This document shows, piece after piece, positions 45,468 through 57,300 of a stretch of 64,000 nt of DNA (position 1 is its first letter; each line of letters begins with the position of its first letter). The translations under genes and the position numbers were made by a program. This DNA comes from Rhytidiadelphus loreus (taxonomy: Eukaryota; Streptophyta; Bryopsida; Hypnales; Hylocomiaceae). The notes below the pieces were generated by a model that was not told the DNA's origin, did not search any database, and worked only from the letters and a program-made list of their open reading frames with translations. Where the stretch lies: positions 72,373,093 to 72,437,092 of the forward strand of contig OX344763.1 in assembly GCA_947034895.1 (NCBI GenBank). Direction: 5' to 3'.

Positions 45468-46057
45468 CGACTCCTTGGGATGCGATAATATTTTTGGAAG
45501 CTACAAGCTTCAAAGCGTCCCTTACTATAAATAGTATGGTAAATAAAAAATACAGAAAGAAGACGTACGATAGTTGAATGGTTGCTTGAACAGTAAGCAT
45601 CTAATTTTGTAGGTCATTTAGATTTATATGACATTGTTAGATTTACTTTGTCCATTGGATAAAATTACTTTTTGAGACAGTTAACAGTAGTGAATGTATA
45701 TTCACCCGCATTTCCATCTACTTCTCAATTCTTGACACTAAACATCTAAATGTTTTACATCATGTCCATCTTTTTAATTCCACATTGTTTTTATTTGGGA
45801 AGGGGACAAGTATGTTAAGGAATTACACTACAACTGTTTGCTCTCACATGAGAGGTTCGTTACACAGTAGATAAGAACCCACTACCACGGCATTAGATTT
45901 TGGCACCTCACGACCATCACCCACCCTATTGTAAAAATAGGTTCAATATTTTCTATTTTCCTTTGAGTTTGACAAGTATTACTTCATTAAAGCTTCACAA
46001 CCTTATTTTCACAGTCTCAAAATTGCCAAATTGTCTCAAATTAACAAATAAGGCCTT
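45468..46057. other. 3' flank and right terminus of outer element
   Basis: AT-rich 3' region ending in AACAAATAAGGCCTT at 46057, the right terminal inverted repeat of the outer element. Confidence 0.7.
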
Positions 46058-46248
46058 TTAGGGGTATCTCGTGGTACTCCTAATTTCGGTTTTGGGTTCA
46101 TTAGTATTGAGTGCCTGCCCATTAGAAATCAACGCCTGCTGATTTCTACAAAGCGGCTACCCATCAATATTGAGAGCTTACCGAAGTCTGGTCGATCTTG
46201 GGGCTATCCCTGATCATGAATATCAGAGGCATTGCCACGTTTCAGTAA

Positions 46249-46352
46249 GTGAAGACCGAAAGTAGGGGTACCGCGAGGTACCCCCAAAACCCCAGTCGGG
46301 TCCGACTTGGGTTTTGGGGGTACCTTGCGGTACCCCAACTTTCGGTCTTCAC
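46249..46352. repeat. Foldback element copy 1 (104 bp)
   Basis: Near-perfect inverted repeat: GTGAAGACCGAAAGT at the left and its complement at the right. The inner arms are GGGGTACC-GCGA-GGTACCCCC followed by CAAAACCCC, and the centre is AGTCGGGTCCGACT. It can fold into one long hairpin. Confidence 0.9.
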
Positions 46353-46728
46353 CTATACAAAGAAGAGAAATAGTCTATATTTTTTTTTTAAACTACTGCC
46401 CGTACTAGCGGACTAGGGGAGTTCAAGCTGTGCCACTTGCTTCACAGCAAGCTTCCATGTACAACAAGATACTTTTTTTTGGTTCTTAAAAAAAGACGGG
46501 AATTTTGGGGTCAGACTTAGCGGCAAGAAATTCGAGACTAAATAGGGTTAGCCTGCAAATGCAAATTTAGGAATTTATTTTGAAAAACAAGCCACGTTCA
46601 GACAACGGAAGATCGTGATCGTGGTTCTTTCTCATGAATATGCCTTTCCTGCAACTTCATTAACAAAACATACCTTCCCTGCAACTTCAGCAAAACAAAG
46701 GTCATTGAATCTTTAATTTCGGGAAAAA

Positions 46729-46824
46729 AGATCAAAAGTTGGGGTACTGCGAGGTACCCCCAAAACCATAGTCGGGCCCGACTCAGGTTTTGGGGGTACC
46801 TTGCGGTACCCCAACTTTCGGTCT
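46729..46824. repeat. Foldback element copy 2 (about 96 bp)
   Basis: Same structure as the copy at 46249: GGGGTACTGCGAGGTACCCC, centre AGTCGGGCCCGACT, right arm GGTACCTTGCGGTACCCC followed by AACTTTCGGTCT. Confidence 0.9.
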
Positions 46825-46829
46825 CCACC

Positions 46830-48400
46830 CCAACAAAGGTAATTAAAATTTAGAAAAAAATAATGTACCTCCCAACGGACTAAGCGACTTCAACGTATTC
46901 TACCTACATCTACGACGTGCATCTTCAACAATATTCTAGATCTAGGACGACTGTCTACATCCAGGAAAACTAGTGCATCGATTGTGAGAATCGGGTTCAG
47001 ATAAGCTGCCTTAAATTCAACGTGGTAGCATCGGGGACAGGCTGCGTGACAAGATCATGAAGAGAATTTCGAGGTCAGCCTGCGCATGAAATTCTGAAAT
47101 CCGACTAGTTCGAGGTGAGCCTACGCGTATAACTTTCAAGTCCGACTAGTTTGGAATCAAATTGAGTGAGATGAAGAACCCAATTCTAAAGCTTGTTTCA
47201 ACTCCGGAATGTGAATCATCATCGCTACACGACATCATTCAGGTTGCGAGAAGGACATGTGCGATGTGAGCTTCAATGTTGCACACCTACACTAGATGCC
47301 GAAGCAAGAAGCAGGCCAGTGCATCATCTCGAAAATTCAAGAAACTTCCAGTCATTTTGCAAATTCCCTTTGAAATGATCTATAGCTATATCAAACTCAA
47401 AATCTAGACGGGATCTCCATGCATCGGCACATGCAGATATAATGAGTGAAATTTTTTGAAATTAGAACCTCAAAAGAAATGTCGGCACTCCACGTTCAGA
47501 ATGTTGATCATACATATGGGACCCTTGTGGTTTGGACAGCTTGGTGAGACCAGCAATCAAGTTCGCAAGCCAGCAGCATCTCAGGAATGACAATCGTTAA
47601 TTAATGATTTCCCAACGTGCAGTTCAATAAGCCAACTCATCAAGATCTCCGAGAACACATGCAATTAAGTTGAGGAACCTACATTTCAGCATACAAGAAA
47701 ATATATCAAATTCAAAATCATTATTCTCACCTCAGTGGGAATGTGCAGATGATCAGGATTTGCGGGTACATCTTCGGCTGAAGACCTTTCTTCTTCCCTG
47801 GAACGCGACCTGGTGTTCACATAATGCAGACCCTCCTCAAAACTGCCTGGCGTGACTGTCGCTGCGAGCAAACACAAAGAGATGGCAGAATAAGTGACGA
47901 GACAACATATATTCAAATCTTGTAGCACGTCCCACGTAACTGGATGACATTTAGAATGTGAACGTGTGGTTCACGGGTAATGAAAGGCTTGGCACCAGGT
48001 GCATCAGTGCATGCACTTGATTCCCGGAAAGGTAAGTCTTCCGAAATCACAGGTAGTTCTTGATTTAGAATAGATGCTTTCTGTAAAGCTAGTGAAATAG
48101 AAAATTCTCCCCATTTTATGTGCGAGTTCCCCATTAACATTTTAAATACTTGCCAAAAAGCAGTGCAGGTACCACGCTTTGGTCACTGCTGGCAGGCGGC
48201 TACAAATATCCATCAACGTCCAGAATTGGATGGAAGCTCCAACATAGGAGCATTCTTACGGTGACGTCGTGGAAGATTCCGTCTACGGATTTCACAAAAC
48301 GCCAAATATTGCTAAATGTTGTCAACCGTATCAAAGTAGGTGAGATCTGTTTATATTAAAACCTGACAACCGTAATTGTCGGAATCCGTAATAGCTTAGT
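46830..48400. other. Region without a supported gene
   Basis: Frames at 47193-47378, 47670-47928 and 47913-48140 are short and show no domain or conserved splice pattern. They may be fragments of a decayed gene on minus (47686-48140). Nothing firm. Confidence 0.4.
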
Positions 48401-48689
48401 ACGGACCTTAATAGACTAAGAAAAATTAAAATAGATCAAAATGGAAAAAAATTAGTTTAGGCATAGACTAGCGGAAACAAATAAATACTTAGAATTAGTT
48501 TAGACTACGTTCCGGAACCAGTACGGAAGCATGACGGAACTTGACATCCGGGTGGACGGATTCAGGAGCCGGAACGCAGGAAACTGGAACGTAGGAAACC
48601 GGAACGCAGGCATTAAATTCAGTAGCTTGCGGCGGTAGACTAGGGATACGTTACGGCGTACCGTAGCCTGCGTTCCCGTTACAGTGAAC

Positions 48690-48730
48690 GTTGGGCGCAG
48701 GAATTCTATATAAACCTAGTTCCTCTTCAT
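48690..48730 (+). promoter_or_regulatory. TATA-type promoter of the gag-like gene
   Basis: TTCTATATAAACC at about 48705 lies about 110 bp upstream of the first ATG (48821), followed by a pyrimidine-rich leader. This is a plausible RNA polymerase II core promoter. Confidence 0.45.
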
Positions 48731-48820
48731 TTCTCGCCCTCTTTTAGTTGCTTTGCATCTGGCTGATAGTGAGAGAAAGTGTGGTGAGTTAGGGTTACGG
48801 CGATAGGAGAGGTGAGACGG

Positions 48821-50728
48821 ATGGCAGGGGTTAGTACATGGTATATAGTACCGGCCCGGAAGATTAGTCCGGTATATCCGGAAGATCCGCTGCACCTGCG
48901 GCATTTAGAGGACGATTTGATTGTCTTAGGTTGTGCAGGTCTGCTGAAGAAACCCTGGAACGTCCAGAGTGACCAGGTGCTCCGGGAGTTGGCGGTAGGT
49001 GCTCCGAACCAATACGACCAGACCGTACGTGGGCATCCGGACCAGTGGACAGAGGAGTTGTAGGCGGAGGTGTACGGGTTCTCCCAAACCGGAAGCGGAT
49101 TCGCTGCCCGGACGAACCAATACCACCAGCACAAGTTCGTGAACCCACCACACGCGAAGGAGGGCTACGCGATCAAGGACTGCCGGGACGAGAGGCACAG
49201 GCGATTGCTCCGGTTTCTGCTACCGATCCTGTACCCGGACAAGAGTTCCCGGGTTACGGTAACCATGGCCAACACGATCTTCGGGGCGTTTCAAGACCGG
49301 GTCGTGAACTGGGGCCGGATTGTGGCGAGCGTGGTGGGGCGCTGCACCGGGAACTTGGCGAAGAACAAGCCGAACCCGCTCAGCACGTACCTGCTCCACT
49401 TTTACCAGCACCGGGAACTGTTGACGGAAGACGAGGCGACGGATTATGAGACCGGTCTCATCATGCTCCAATGCAACTGCTCTGACAACGAGGAGCAGGA
49501 GACGCAGGAGTCTGAGGATGAGGAGGAGGAGGAGGAAGCCAAGCCAGAAGTCAAGCCGGAGATCAAGGAAGAGAAGCCGGAACCGGAACCGAAGCAGACA
49601 CAGAGGGAGAAGGAGGAACGAGAGCAGGCATCGGGAAGCAAAAGACAGAAGTCTACACTTCCGGCTGCTAGAGGTAAATTCCCGGGTCCCTTTCTCATCC
49701 AGGATAAACAGGAGTGGGAAGGACCACGCTTCTTCAAGTGCGGAGAAGAGTGGATCCGGACCGCGAAGGATTACCACGACAGGCTCACGGAGATCGTACT
49801 CCGGTCCGCGGAAGTGGTGAAGTGCGAACCGGAAAACCTGGTGGACGTGCTGAAGGCGTTACCGGCCGAGTCGAAATGGAACGAGATGAGGACGGAAATC
49901 CGGAACTTGAAGACAGAACGGGACGCGCTAAAGGGGAAGCTGATCTGGACGGAAGGAGAGCTGCACCAGTCTCAAGGGGCGACGCAAAAGGCATACCAAG
50001 CGTTCCAGACCTTCCAGAAATGGATGGTCAGTCCGGCGGACCTCTATCACAAGGCGGCACTATATGACGAGATGCAGAAGACGTCCGCGGCCCTCACCAA
50101 CACGAAGATAGTCCGGGTGATGGTGGAGATGTCTGGAAGAATGGAGGCATCGTTGAAGGAGTTCCGGTCCATGATGGCGAACATGGATCCGAACAAGCCT
50201 CTTGACTTCGGGGGATTTCCGGAAGTTCCGGATGTCATCGCAACTCCGGCAACTCAACCTCCCATCTTGCCCATCAGACGGACAGGTCAGTTTGGGTCAC
50301 TGATCCACATTGTCACTCAAGGGGGTCCCTCATCCGGATTTCTGGGTCAGGATATGCCGGTCCAGAGCAGTTTGGATGCCCAGATCGACCTTGTCCAGAA
50401 TCTGGCACGGACGCATCCGGAGCAATTCAAGGATATCGAACCACCTCCACCGATGCCTTTACCTACACCGGATCCCATCGAGATATCGGAGGAGGCGGAA
50501 GTAGAGGAGGCAGAAGTGGAGGAGGCAAAAGTGGAGGAGGATCCGAAGTCATTGGAGAAGGCGGACCGGTCTCTCGTCCATACGGACGAGACAGATTCTG
50601 ACAGTCCTCCTGTCCGGAAGACGTCGATCATCACCCGGGCGTCCCTCCGTACACCCCAAGGCAAGACCAACACCCGGGGACAGTTAGGATTTGACAGTAG
50701 TTCGAAGAAACAGCGAAAGGGAAAGTAG
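48821..50728 (+). pseudogene. Gag-like retroelement protein with one in-frame TAG
   Basis: A single plus frame of about 636 codons from ATG 48821 to TAG 50726 is broken only by TAG at 49061-49063 (GAG TTG TAG GCG GAG). N-terminal part: LHLRHLEDDLIVLGCAGLL, GAPNQYDQTVRG, then after the TAG VYGFSQTGSG, NQYHQHKFVNPPHAKEG and DERHRRLLRFLLPILYP. From residue 220 it becomes Glu/Lys-rich, with a coiled coil (about 49870-50040) and a Glu/Val repeat (EEAEVEEAEVEEA) near 50500. Comparable proteins, as I recall them, are the gag-like ORFs of plant retroelements in seedless plants, where the residue at the TAG is Trp, so TGG to TAG is likely. No zinc knuckle, protease or reverse transcriptase is visible, so a non-autonomous element is possible. 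No long terminal repeats were identified. Confidence 0.5.
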
Positions 50729-51790
50729 ATAGTTAGACTGATAGTGTTTTTAGTTATCTTTTTGTTAGACTTAGAGTTCCGGGTCTTAGTCAGAACCCGG
50801 ATTCCGGATTTTCAGGGGTAAGTTTCAGTTAAACTTATCCGTCCAGACTTTTAGGGCAGTTTAGGATGGTGTTTAGTGGCACTTTCCGCGGGTTTTACGG
50901 CATGTTGTTTTGTTTATAAAAGGAAGGGACCGCTTGTGGTCCTTCATTCCTTTTCTTGCTATTCCTTATTTTGAGCAGTAAATATATGTGTGCATTTTTA
51001 TTGTCTTTTTACTCATTGCCTTAGTTTTCTTTGTGGGTCCTTGGTTTCCTTTTCCTTGGGAGTTTGAAGGTTGCTTGGGCGCTTGCTTGAAGGTTTTGGC
51101 TACAGAGTAGAGAGGTGGTAAGGAGGAGTCCGGATTCAGGGTTTCCCGGATCTGTGAACTGTGTGTTGTCCAGAGAAGCGGTTTTAGCGTGTGTAGGAAG
51201 TTGTGCGGAGTCCGGCGTTGGTGGTGTAGGTGCGAGTCCAGAAGGCCAGGGAGGGTTCCGTGCGGAGATAAGCAACCGTCTGTGGAAACCCCCCGCTCAC
51301 CCGGAAAGTTCCGTCCGTCTGCAAAACACAAGTTGGAGTGCTAGTACCGGACCCCGTCTCAGTTTCTGGGTAAGTCTTGTATTTGTCGTTGTAGCAAAGG
51401 GTGTCGGGTTGTATTCTGAGTGACCTGCTTCTGGAGAAATCCGAAGTTGTGAGGGTCAACCAATCTGTTCCTTGTTTGTGACGGAAAGATCTTTGGGTAC
51501 GTGTCATTAGGAAGTTAGAGTTAGTAAGATACAAAGAGTGGTGTTGTCCTTACCCCTCCGTAAAAGTCAGTGAGGACCCTCTGAAGGTGAAACAGAGGTA
51601 TCGAAAATCGTGTGTGTAAGTTACGGATCTGGTGTTTGTGATAATCCGGATCCGGTAGAGAGTCCGGATAGAGAAAGAATCCGGGTAGGGAGTGAAATTT
51701 GAAGTAGTTACAATAAACCGGATTAGAAGGAATTTAGAACACCCTCTGGGGTTCCCTGGGACGATATTCCATGTCATCTTGCCACTTTGT
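50729..51790. other. 3' region of gag-like gene, rich in CCGGA motifs
   Basis: TCCGGA, CCCGG and ATCCGG recur many times in non-coding sequence here and in the leader (48500-48650), as well as in the coding part. A TATA-like TTTATAAAAGG occurs at 50914. Frames on minus at 50966-51777 have no known domain. It could hold a terminal-repeat remnant, but I could not match it to the 5' side by eye. Confidence 0.35.
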
Positions 51791-53340
51791 TGTGGTTAAA
51801 AGCGCTTACTACAGTATTACGCGCACGACAATAATCACAAATGCAAGGATGTAAAATAAAATTTTGGAAATCTGAAAATGATGGCTAGAATCTTTAGTAT
51901 ACTGGATCTCAAACTATATTGCCATATTTTAACATTTTTTTTTATCTAGTGCTAACTTTTTTTTCCACATGGTTTGGGCAGCATTCATATTCCTATGGTG
52001 AATAACATACCTTGCATTGAATCACAAGCATAGCACAAATTTCACAAATAAGTATAACATCAAAAATATTATTTAAGTTCTAACAGTTATTGAAAACCGA
52101 TATAAGCATTGTCATTAACGAACAGTGTCAATTTTTAACACAGTTCTCTATGATCAGTGTTCATGATAAGCCCCAATTTAACTTCTTAATGGATGGATTA
52201 ATCTCCAGAAATGACGATTTTAGACAAACTATTATGAACTGTAATTTTGAAGAATATTTTGGAATCGGCATATCAATGAGAAATGCAAATTTTCATTTTA
52301 AAATTCTGTCCGTATGGTTAGATCTACTAATGCAATCAGCAATTGTTTTCTATAAATTTTGAAAAGAATATTTCAGAATTCATTTTAAAATTAAATTGGA
52401 AGTAAAAAATTATTTTTTCTTGAGTAAAATTTGTGGATCGGATTTTAAAGAAGGTTATCTTCATGTGCTGAGTTTTTAAATTTTTTTGCAATTTACATCA
52501 TTGACCTCATTTTTGCACATTTTATTTTGAACTGTAGACAATGCAAATTGGGCACTTGACATACTTCGTCATTTGTAATTTTAGAAGTGTTTATACTTTC
52601 ATGAAAGCAAGAATGAGACACAAACAACAATCTGAATGTGCCTACATCCTGAAAATGGATGTCAGAGCGCTCTAGGGTTAAGTACAAATGACACAAAGAT
52701 ATTTGCTCATACTCTAATTCAAATATGTACGTATAATTTTTTATTTTAATAGTATAACATACATAACATTTATGGAATAGAATAAACATACATTAAAATA
52801 CATTGATCATCAAATGAAATAGATTGATCAAATGTTATATTAAATATATTGACCATTATATGAATAGATCAAAATTATATAAAAGTTTTAAAAATTATAA
52901 TCTTATAGAGAATCCTCATCATATTATACTATTCTTCATCATAAAAGGCTTTTTGACAAATACAAACAAATCCTTCTCATCCATTACAAATGTACGTGTT
53001 ACAATCGAAAAGAACTTTCTAAGGTGGAATGACAAAATCAAAGCTATTCACAGATCATTTCTCCCATATCACACATATTTAGCTTTTAATATTGTATCCT
53101 CTTCATTCTACATAGTTTACATGCAACTACTGTTCGTATGCTCCTATAATGCTACTACAATGAAACATACTTCCGAACACATTAAATAAGGAAGAATTCA
53201 CTTTTTCAAAATACCAATCCTATAGATTCAATAGTTGTTGAAGGAAGGAAAAGAGATTTGAATGTGCTTACTTGCAGTACTATCTCATCTCTTGAAATGT
53301 CATGTACAATACTAGTGTCCTCTGACATCGCTTGTTGTGA
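51791..53340. other. AT-rich DNA without a gene
   Basis: Short frames (52090-52362, 52493-52789, 52824-53189) are Phe/Ile/Asn-rich as expected by composition. No domain seen. Confidence 0.5.
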
Positions 53341-53349
53341 GTCCAAGCT

Positions 53350-53589
53350 CTACACTTTGACATTCTCTTCGACACCGCTACCTCCAGCTTCAAAGCAAAG
53401 GAATTTCTGCAGGTTCCCTGTACTTGATTGAGCAATCTTGGACGCCACTCTCTTTGGACAATTCATTCTAGATATCCTAAGCGCTTTTGAAGATGAGAAA
53501 TACAAACAACTACGCCTCTTGCGTTTGCTTTTCAACTTTGGAGTAACAAATGTAACACTATGACTATCTTTCGGCATAAGCTCATACAT
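53350..53589 (-). CDS. Small basic hypothetical ORF, minus strand
   Basis: Seventy-nine codons with a KLKSKRKRR cluster and no known domain. Codon use is less AT-skewed than the flanks, and a TATA-like GTATAAGTA lies upstream on minus near 53690. It could be a first exon of a decayed gene. Weak support. The stretch from 53600 to 54318 has no further gene. Confidence 0.2.
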   Translation of the reverse strand: MYELMPKDSHSVTFVTPKLKSKRKRRSCLYFSSSKALRISRMNCPKRVASKIAQSSTGNLQKFLCFEAGGSGVEENVKV

Positions 53590-54318
53590 GAAAAGAACAA
53601 ACGTAAAAGCCTCTCGATAGCAAACGTTGTTTCAGAAAATAAGAATAGGAGAGTGTCTTATGTGGAGAAGTACAGAGTACTTATACACAAAAGCACAGTA
53701 GTAGCATCCCCTCATTGATTTCATTCCTCTGATGCGCCACCCCGAGAATTTAAAAGTTATAAGACCTTCACGTGGCGCCCTAATAATGTAGAAGTAATTA
53801 TAGCTAACATTTCATTTAAAGATCCATCCTTCCACTTGGTAATGTAAACTTATCCTTGACAATAAGCTTTCCTAGATTTTTGTGAAAAAGTAGAGGCATC
53901 TTTCATAATAAGTATGACTATGTCAGTTCAATTGATGGCATATATTGTAAAGGTCCTTGCCAAAGCCGCCCAAATGCTTTAAAAGTGACCTTTGAAAAAC
54001 GCGTTACTAAAGTTGGATTGTGGCTACTTTAGACATGATCTATGTACCCATTTATGGAAATGAATGTTAACCCAACTACTACATGTCCCTTGGTGGAAGG
54101 TGAACGCTAGAGCCGCCTAAATGCATTGAATGTCATGCTTTATAATAGTGTTAGGGAATTAAATTTTTGGCGGCTTCTTTGGTAGCCCCACTTACACGTA
54201 GTGCATGTCATAGAATCCACTATTCATGGAAATGTTGTGGTCTATTTTGAATGGATGTATATGCATACATGATGTACTACTTAACTAAGTTCAGTCATTC
54301 TCCACTTCAGTCTAAGTA

Positions 54319-57300
54319 TTGGCTTATGGAGTTTTAAGTTCTACACGAGTGTATTTCATCATCATGGCTTGTGTTAGAGTAGATGGTTATACGATTCCAC
54401 TTGTGTTTCCAGTTGAGGAGGGAGGATTTGCTAGAGTACTAAGTCATTTGCTTCATGTAAGGTTCAGATTTGTTGAGTCTTCCATCTACGTTGAAGAAGA
54501 GAGGAAGTCAGAATCCGGTGAGCACCAAGAGTCTGTTCCTGTTGTGAAGTCCGTAGAAGAGGGAGGCCATTGTTGGTACCTTCCTTTAGGAAACTATAGA
54601 GCTTATGGTCTTCCTCTTTCCATGATAGCCGCATCAACTGAGATTGTAAGTCGACAATCTGATAATTCGACAGTTGATATGCCACATGTCAACCATGCAG
54701 CTCTACCTAGTCCTCCTCATCCAGTTTTGCCAGTCCCTTCTCCAACTATAAGTCTTCGTGTGGTGAAGGTTGAGCAATTACACCCCATCATTGAGTTGTC
54801 TAGCGAATCGGAAGGAAAGTCACCTGATCTTACTCTACAGAAGAAACCACGTTGTTTAGAAAAGGATCCAAACAAAAAGCATGTTGTTCATTTGTTTTCT
54901 AGCACCCCATCAATTAGTCCTGCAACATCGTTACTGTCCCGTCCTCCGTTGTATCCAATTCCAGTTGATAGAGTAAGTATAATGGATTCTTTGAGAAGAC
55001 TAAGCGGCATGCATCGGTCTAGAAACAAATTGTCAACATTGGATTTGAATGCCATTAACTACCATCAAGTGCAATTCCTTCCACCAGTGTTCAACGGAGA
55101 TGTCATCTTCGAATTGCCTCCATGTCGGGTGTCTTCGTCTTCATCAACAACAAGGAATTTAGAAGGGATGGATAAGCGTTATGACGGGCATCCATGGTGC
55201 AAGGTATTGACCATGAACATTCACAACTCTGACAACTTGAAGTTCCGTAAATCATATTGCGCTGGTCATCTTGCTTGTATGAATCCAGAGTGTGATTACT
55301 TAAAGAGGGCTTCTAAATGCAATGAAACAGAGTGGACTGGTTACACGACCTTCCCATTTGCAGAAGGGGACAGTGCTCCCAAAGATTGTACGTTAGTTTG
55401 CAAGCTCTACAAATTGACACCTACGTACTTGCACACATGTGATGCTAGAATTTACTACTATTATAGTGAGAATCCAAAAATGAGTAGGGCTGCTATTCAT
55501 ATTGGAGATCATTCACACCCAGTAGCAAAAGGCATGTATAGAGATTCTACAGACAAGATTTGTGGACTCATAGCAGAGCAAGTGGCAAAAACACCAACCG
55601 CAATAAACTCGGCAATTGCTCTATCTGCTAGCAAAGATTTCTTGACAACGTATTTGTTTCACAACGGTGAAGGACAAAAAGAGATGTTGAGAGGACATGA
55701 ACTAGAAGAGGTTATGGATAGGTTTGAGTATTTGAGTAGTTCGAACATCCGCAATGTGATATCTTCCTTTCACTCTAACAACCGTGGCGACGTGATCGAC
55801 AACATTATGACCATGAAGAAAGAGTCAAAATTCAAGTTAATTCATGAGAGCGTCTTCCCTGGCCAAGGGAAGGAGAAGGTGTACATTTTCAAGATGCTCA
55901 CCGAAGGACCTGGAAGTGGAGTGGACCTAGTGAAGCGCATGCAACCGGGAGGGAATCTACAGAATGCGTGGATGATGTTTGACCACGTGAAGCGTGTGAA
56001 GGACTAGACCACAATGGCTTGCCACATGTACGATTCCGATTACAAGAAAGTGATGACAATTGCAACATGCGATATGCAATCAGAAGATCCTGAGGTACAA
56101 GTGCTTTTTTGGAAATGCTTGAATGCAGTCATATCACGACATGGAGTAGAACACCCGAATTTCAAGGGGTTCATGGCAGATAGTGCTATGGCCAATTGGA
56201 ATGCGGTTTGTATCATTTATGGTAGTGGTTTTGCAAATCAAAAAATGGAAAATCGCGAGAGGACTTGCTTGTTGCATTGGAGTACTTCACTTCAGAAGCA
56301 CACACAAAAGTACATCAAGGAAGCATTCCAACAACAACACAATGTACTGTGTAAACAATACAAAGATGCAAAGAGTATGGGGGACGCAGAGATGAAGTAT
56401 CTTGCAATTCGGTCATGGTGGTTATCATCTGGAGCTACAACTGAAGATGCACTTCAACACTTAGACGATTGGCTTGCCTTTTGGCATTTTTGTTATAGGC
56501 AATGGGGAGGCTTCATGCAAATGGTAAGCTCAATTTCCATTTGAGATTTACTATGTTTTGTGACATTGGGAAAATTGTGTTTGAATTTTATCTAAATTTT
56601 TTTGGTTGCAATTCTGGGTGAAGAGGAAGAAGTTCAAAGTAACCTGAACTTCATTTTTTTTTTTTTCCTAACAAAACCGGAAATGGGGGTACTGTGAGGC
56701 AACCCAAAAACCTCAGTTGGACCCGACTAAGGTTTTTGGGTCCCCACTCAATACCCCCATTTTTTGTTTATGTAAAAGGAAAAAAATATAAATATTGCCA
56801 TTTGAAATGGTTTGGATGTCTGAACGTGGAGTTGGATTTTCTTATAATGGTTGTTTCAGAAGGTTATATATAAGATGATCTTCAATTTCTATAGAATCAT
56901 CTTAACTTCATATAAGCCTTTCATTGCATTTTGTTCTGTAATAGTCCAACTGCAGTGGACTGTATTATGTTTTATTGAATGTCAGACCTTTAATGTATAT
57001 TATGTTGCATTTGTAGGGTTTGAGTTTGGAGGAGATGGCGGACATGCCTTCGTGCAACTTATCGGAAACCGTTCATAACAAGTGGCTTCAAATGTCTGGG
57101 AACCGAGGAAACAATTTATTTGACGCCACTTGCGATGACAGCATCCGTGCGTGGATGCAAATGACAAACTATCATGCTTACTTGAAGGGACATGCATCTG
57201 GATGTGGTCCATCAAAAGGAGAGTTGAAGTTGAGAGCTGCAAGACGTAGTGGAGATCCTAAGAAAATAGCAGAGGCATTGAACACATTACCGGGATCAGA

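Larger units (their letters stand above)
8903..46057. mobile_element. Outer large DNA transposon (about 18.0 kb plus inner insertion)
   Basis: The left end begins AAGGGCTTATTTGTTAATTT (8903-8922). The right end, read on minus from 46057, begins AAGGCCTTATTTGTTAATTT, so 19 of the first 20 bases match as a terminal inverted repeat. Both ends differ from the inner element's ends in the same way (TTTGTTAATTT against TTCGTTAAAAT), which pairs 8903 with 46057. TTA is present just outside both ends and may be a 3-bp target duplication. Contents: a DUF7869 transposase-like gene on minus (9434-12303), then on plus the ParB/methylase-like locus (38160-42734), the FCP1-like region (43334-44324) and a Ser/Pro-rich ORF (44544-45467). 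Twenty-four of the 21-bp palindromes belong to it. The inner element interrupts it at 17634-36803. Confidence 0.8.

Noticed and set aside
48360..51800. Complete LTR retrotransposon around the gag-like gene
   Set aside because: I found no matching long terminal repeats, primer-binding site, protease or reverse transcriptase frame by eye.
32889..56007. Alternative genetic code (TAG/TAA read as Gln, as in some green algae)
   Set aside because: Stops of all three kinds occur, at sites that match Gln, Arg and probably Trp, and other genes show frameshifts and a lost splice site as well. Decay explains them better.
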